Shown piece by piece: positions 62,758 through 64,000 of a stretch of 64,000 nt of DNA. Location of the stretch: assembly GCA_004347695.1 (NCBI GenBank), contig SLTK01000007.1, positions 100,792-164,791 of the forward strand, read 5' to 3'. The notes under the pieces were generated by a model that saw nothing but the letters and a program-made list of their open reading frames with translations, had not been told where the DNA came from and searched no databases. This stretch comes from Chloroflexota bacterium. GTDB taxonomy: Bacteria > Chloroflexota > Anaerolineae > Anaerolineales > Anaerolineaceae. Every line of letters starts with the position of its first letter. The stretch's first letter is position 1. The position numbers and the translations under genes are program-made.

Positions 62758-64000
62758 TTAGCCCGCGCCCTCTGTGTCTTCATATATTTTCTTCAAAAAC
62801 AATTCCACCGCCTTTGGGTCGAAGTGTGATCCGGAGAGTGATTTGATATGTTCGATCACTTTTTCCTTTGGCCAACCTTGACGATACGGGCGATCAGAGA
62901 GGAGGGCGTCCCATACATCTATTATCGCGAAGAGACGCGCCGCCAGTGGAATTTGCTCGCCTTTCAACCCGCGTGGGTAGCCGCTTCCATCCCATTTTTC
63001 ATGGTGGCAGTAGGGAATGTCCAGCGCGGGGCGTAAGTATGCGATCGGCGAGAGTAACTCAAAGGCAAATGTGGGATGCTTACGCATGGCAACCCATTCT
63101 TCGTCTGTCAGTTTATCTGGCTTGAGTAGAATGTGGTCAGGTACGCCCATCTTTCCAATATCATGCAAGAGTGCGCCGCGCCGCACGTGTACCAACTCTG
63201 CTTCGGTAATTCCCGCCGCTCGTGCAAGTTTCAACGTCATCTCCGTAACGCGTTGTGTGTGACCTTCTGTCTCTTTGTCGCGCAAATCCAGCGCATGAGA
63301 CCAACCCTCAATGGTGGAATCATAAGCTGCAAACAACTGCGCATTGGAGTGTTCTAATTCAGTGAAAAGACTGGCGTTATCCACTGCTATAGCCGTTTGA
63401 TCGGCCAGAATCTTGAAGAGTTCCAACCAGTTCTCGTCAGGTGAAAATGGCAAGCGATGATAGATTTCCAGCACACCATTAACCTGACCTTTGGCAATGA
63501 GTGGAGTCCCGAAATAAGTTGCAAAACCTTCGTCAGCCAGAAGCGATGCGCGGTCAAATTGGGTGCTATTCTCGAGCAGGTCAGTGATACTCACCATCCT
63601 TCTTTCCAACGCAGCGCGTCCGCTGTGTCCCTCACCCAGCCGCAGGCGTGAACGCTCAATGGCTTTACTGCGAAAACCAAGCCCAGAGGTGAATTCTAAT
63701 ATCGGAGTGTGCGGGTTGAGAAGCAAGACAGCGGCGGCATCTACATTCAACTGAGTTTTGACTTGTTCGAGGACGACATTCAAAGTAAGGTTTAAGTCGA
63801 GACTGCCTGCTATGGCTTGGTCAATTTTGTGCAAAGCCTGGATGTTTTGCAGGTGGCGGACAGTTTCTTCGTTGGCAACGATTAACTCCGCTGCCCGCTT
63901 TTCTTTCTCTTCATTCTGATAGACCAGTTCTTTGTTGGCAACGATTAACTCCGCTGCCCGCTTTTCTTTCTCTTCATTCTGATAGACCAGTTCTTTGTTG
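62758..64000 (-). CDS. GAF/HD-GYP domain protein (5' truncated by window edge)
   Basis: The frame is open from 62758 to the right edge (at least 413 codons), so the true start lies outside. A coiled-coil linker contains two full copies, and the start of a third, of a 21-residue repeat including Asn-Lys-Glu-Leu-Val-Tyr-Gln-Asn-Glu-Glu-Lys. A GAF domain (about 150 residues) and an HD-GYP domain follow. The latter has His-Asp-Ile-Gly-Lys, His-His-Glu-Lys-Trp-Asp-Gly-Ser-Gly-Tyr-Pro and Asp-Val-Trp-Asp-Ala-Leu. The HD-GYP motifs are complete, so cyclic di-GMP phosphodiesterase activity is likely. It is probably a sensor or response protein with further domains upstream. Confidence 0.9.
   Translation of the reverse strand, partial: NKELVYQNEEKEKRAAELIVANKELVYQNEEKEKRAAELIVANEETVRHLQNIQALHKIDQAIAGSLDLNLTLNVVLEQVKTQLNVDAAAVLLLNPHTPILEFTSGLGFRSKAIERSRLRLGEGHSGRAALERRMVSITDLLENSTQFDRASLLADEGFATYFGTPLIAKGQVNGVLEIYHRLPFSPDENWLELFKILADQTAIAVDNASLFTELEHSNAQLFAAYDSTIEGWSHALDLRDKETEGHTQRVTEMTLKLARAAGITEAELVHVRRGALLHDIGKMGVPDHILLKPDKLTDEEWVAMRKHPTFAFELLSPIAYLRPALDIPYCHHEKWDGSGYPRGLKGEQIPLAARLFAIIDVWDALLSDRPYRQGWPKEKVIEHIKSLSGSHFDPKAVELFLKKIYEDTEGAG

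Overview
The window is a GC-rich bacterial chromosome segment with two AT-rich islands. It most likely comes from an anaerobic Chloroflexota (Anaerolineae-type) organism. That assignment is an inference. It rests on arginine and lysine biosynthesis through the LysW carrier protein, a MalT-like LuxR regulator, abundant hairpin-forming intergenic repeats, and ferredoxin-linked amino-acid fermentation genes (IorAB plus an ADP-forming acyl-CoA synthetase). No rRNA, tRNA or CRISPR array is visible.

Layout. 1-12 kb: a truncated membrane protein, hairpin repeats, a GIY-YIG protein, a CHASE4/PAS/GAF/GGDEF protein, a secreted proteinase K-like protease, a LuxR-type ATPase regulator, and a group of a membrane protein, an SDR, a Tat-flavodoxin and a small protein. 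12.3-26 kb (minus strand): two adjacent biosynthetic operons. The arginine operon is argG-argH-lysW-argX-argC-lysZ-lysJ-lysK. The lysine operon is homocitrate synthase-hacA-hacB-homoisocitrate dehydrogenase-lysX. LysZ, ArgC/LysY, LysJ and LysK are probably shared by both pathways. Each operon is preceded by a strong promoter, a nearly leaderless short leader peptide and an intrinsic terminator. The arginine leader carries an Arg-Thr-Arg-Arg codon cluster, which suggests ribosome-mediated attenuation. 26-30.5 kb: a zinc-ribbon protein, a 22-bp tandem repeat and a GGDEF-EAL protein.

30.9-58.5 kb (plus strand): a catabolic region. It holds a branched-chain-type ABC transporter (LivKHMGF), a guanidino-modifying-superfamily enzyme, a LarA-family protein, an AllD/Ldh2-type dehydrogenase, an IclR regulator, an aminotransferase, an aspartate-carbamoyltransferase-like enzyme, two complete molybdenum hydroxylases, a hydantoinase/dihydropyrimidinase and a GntR regulator. 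It ends with an aminotransferase-IorA-IorB-acyl-CoA synthetase fermentation operon. Matching pairs of 15-bp palindromes, with the same spacing and the same position relative to the -10 box, occur at the iclR promoter and at the transporter promoter 9 kb away. This ties the two into one regulon.

58.9-62.1 kb (minus strand): an AT-rich, probably acquired retron. It consists of a reverse transcriptase with retron hallmark motifs fused to a TOPRIM domain, a 137-nt non-coding RNA candidate bounded by complementary a1/a2 arms with its own promoter just upstream of the RT, and a membrane protein gene upstream that may be an effector. This is the most promising candidate for an undescribed system in the window. 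The right edge cuts a GAF/HD-GYP protein that contains a tandem 63-bp coding repeat.
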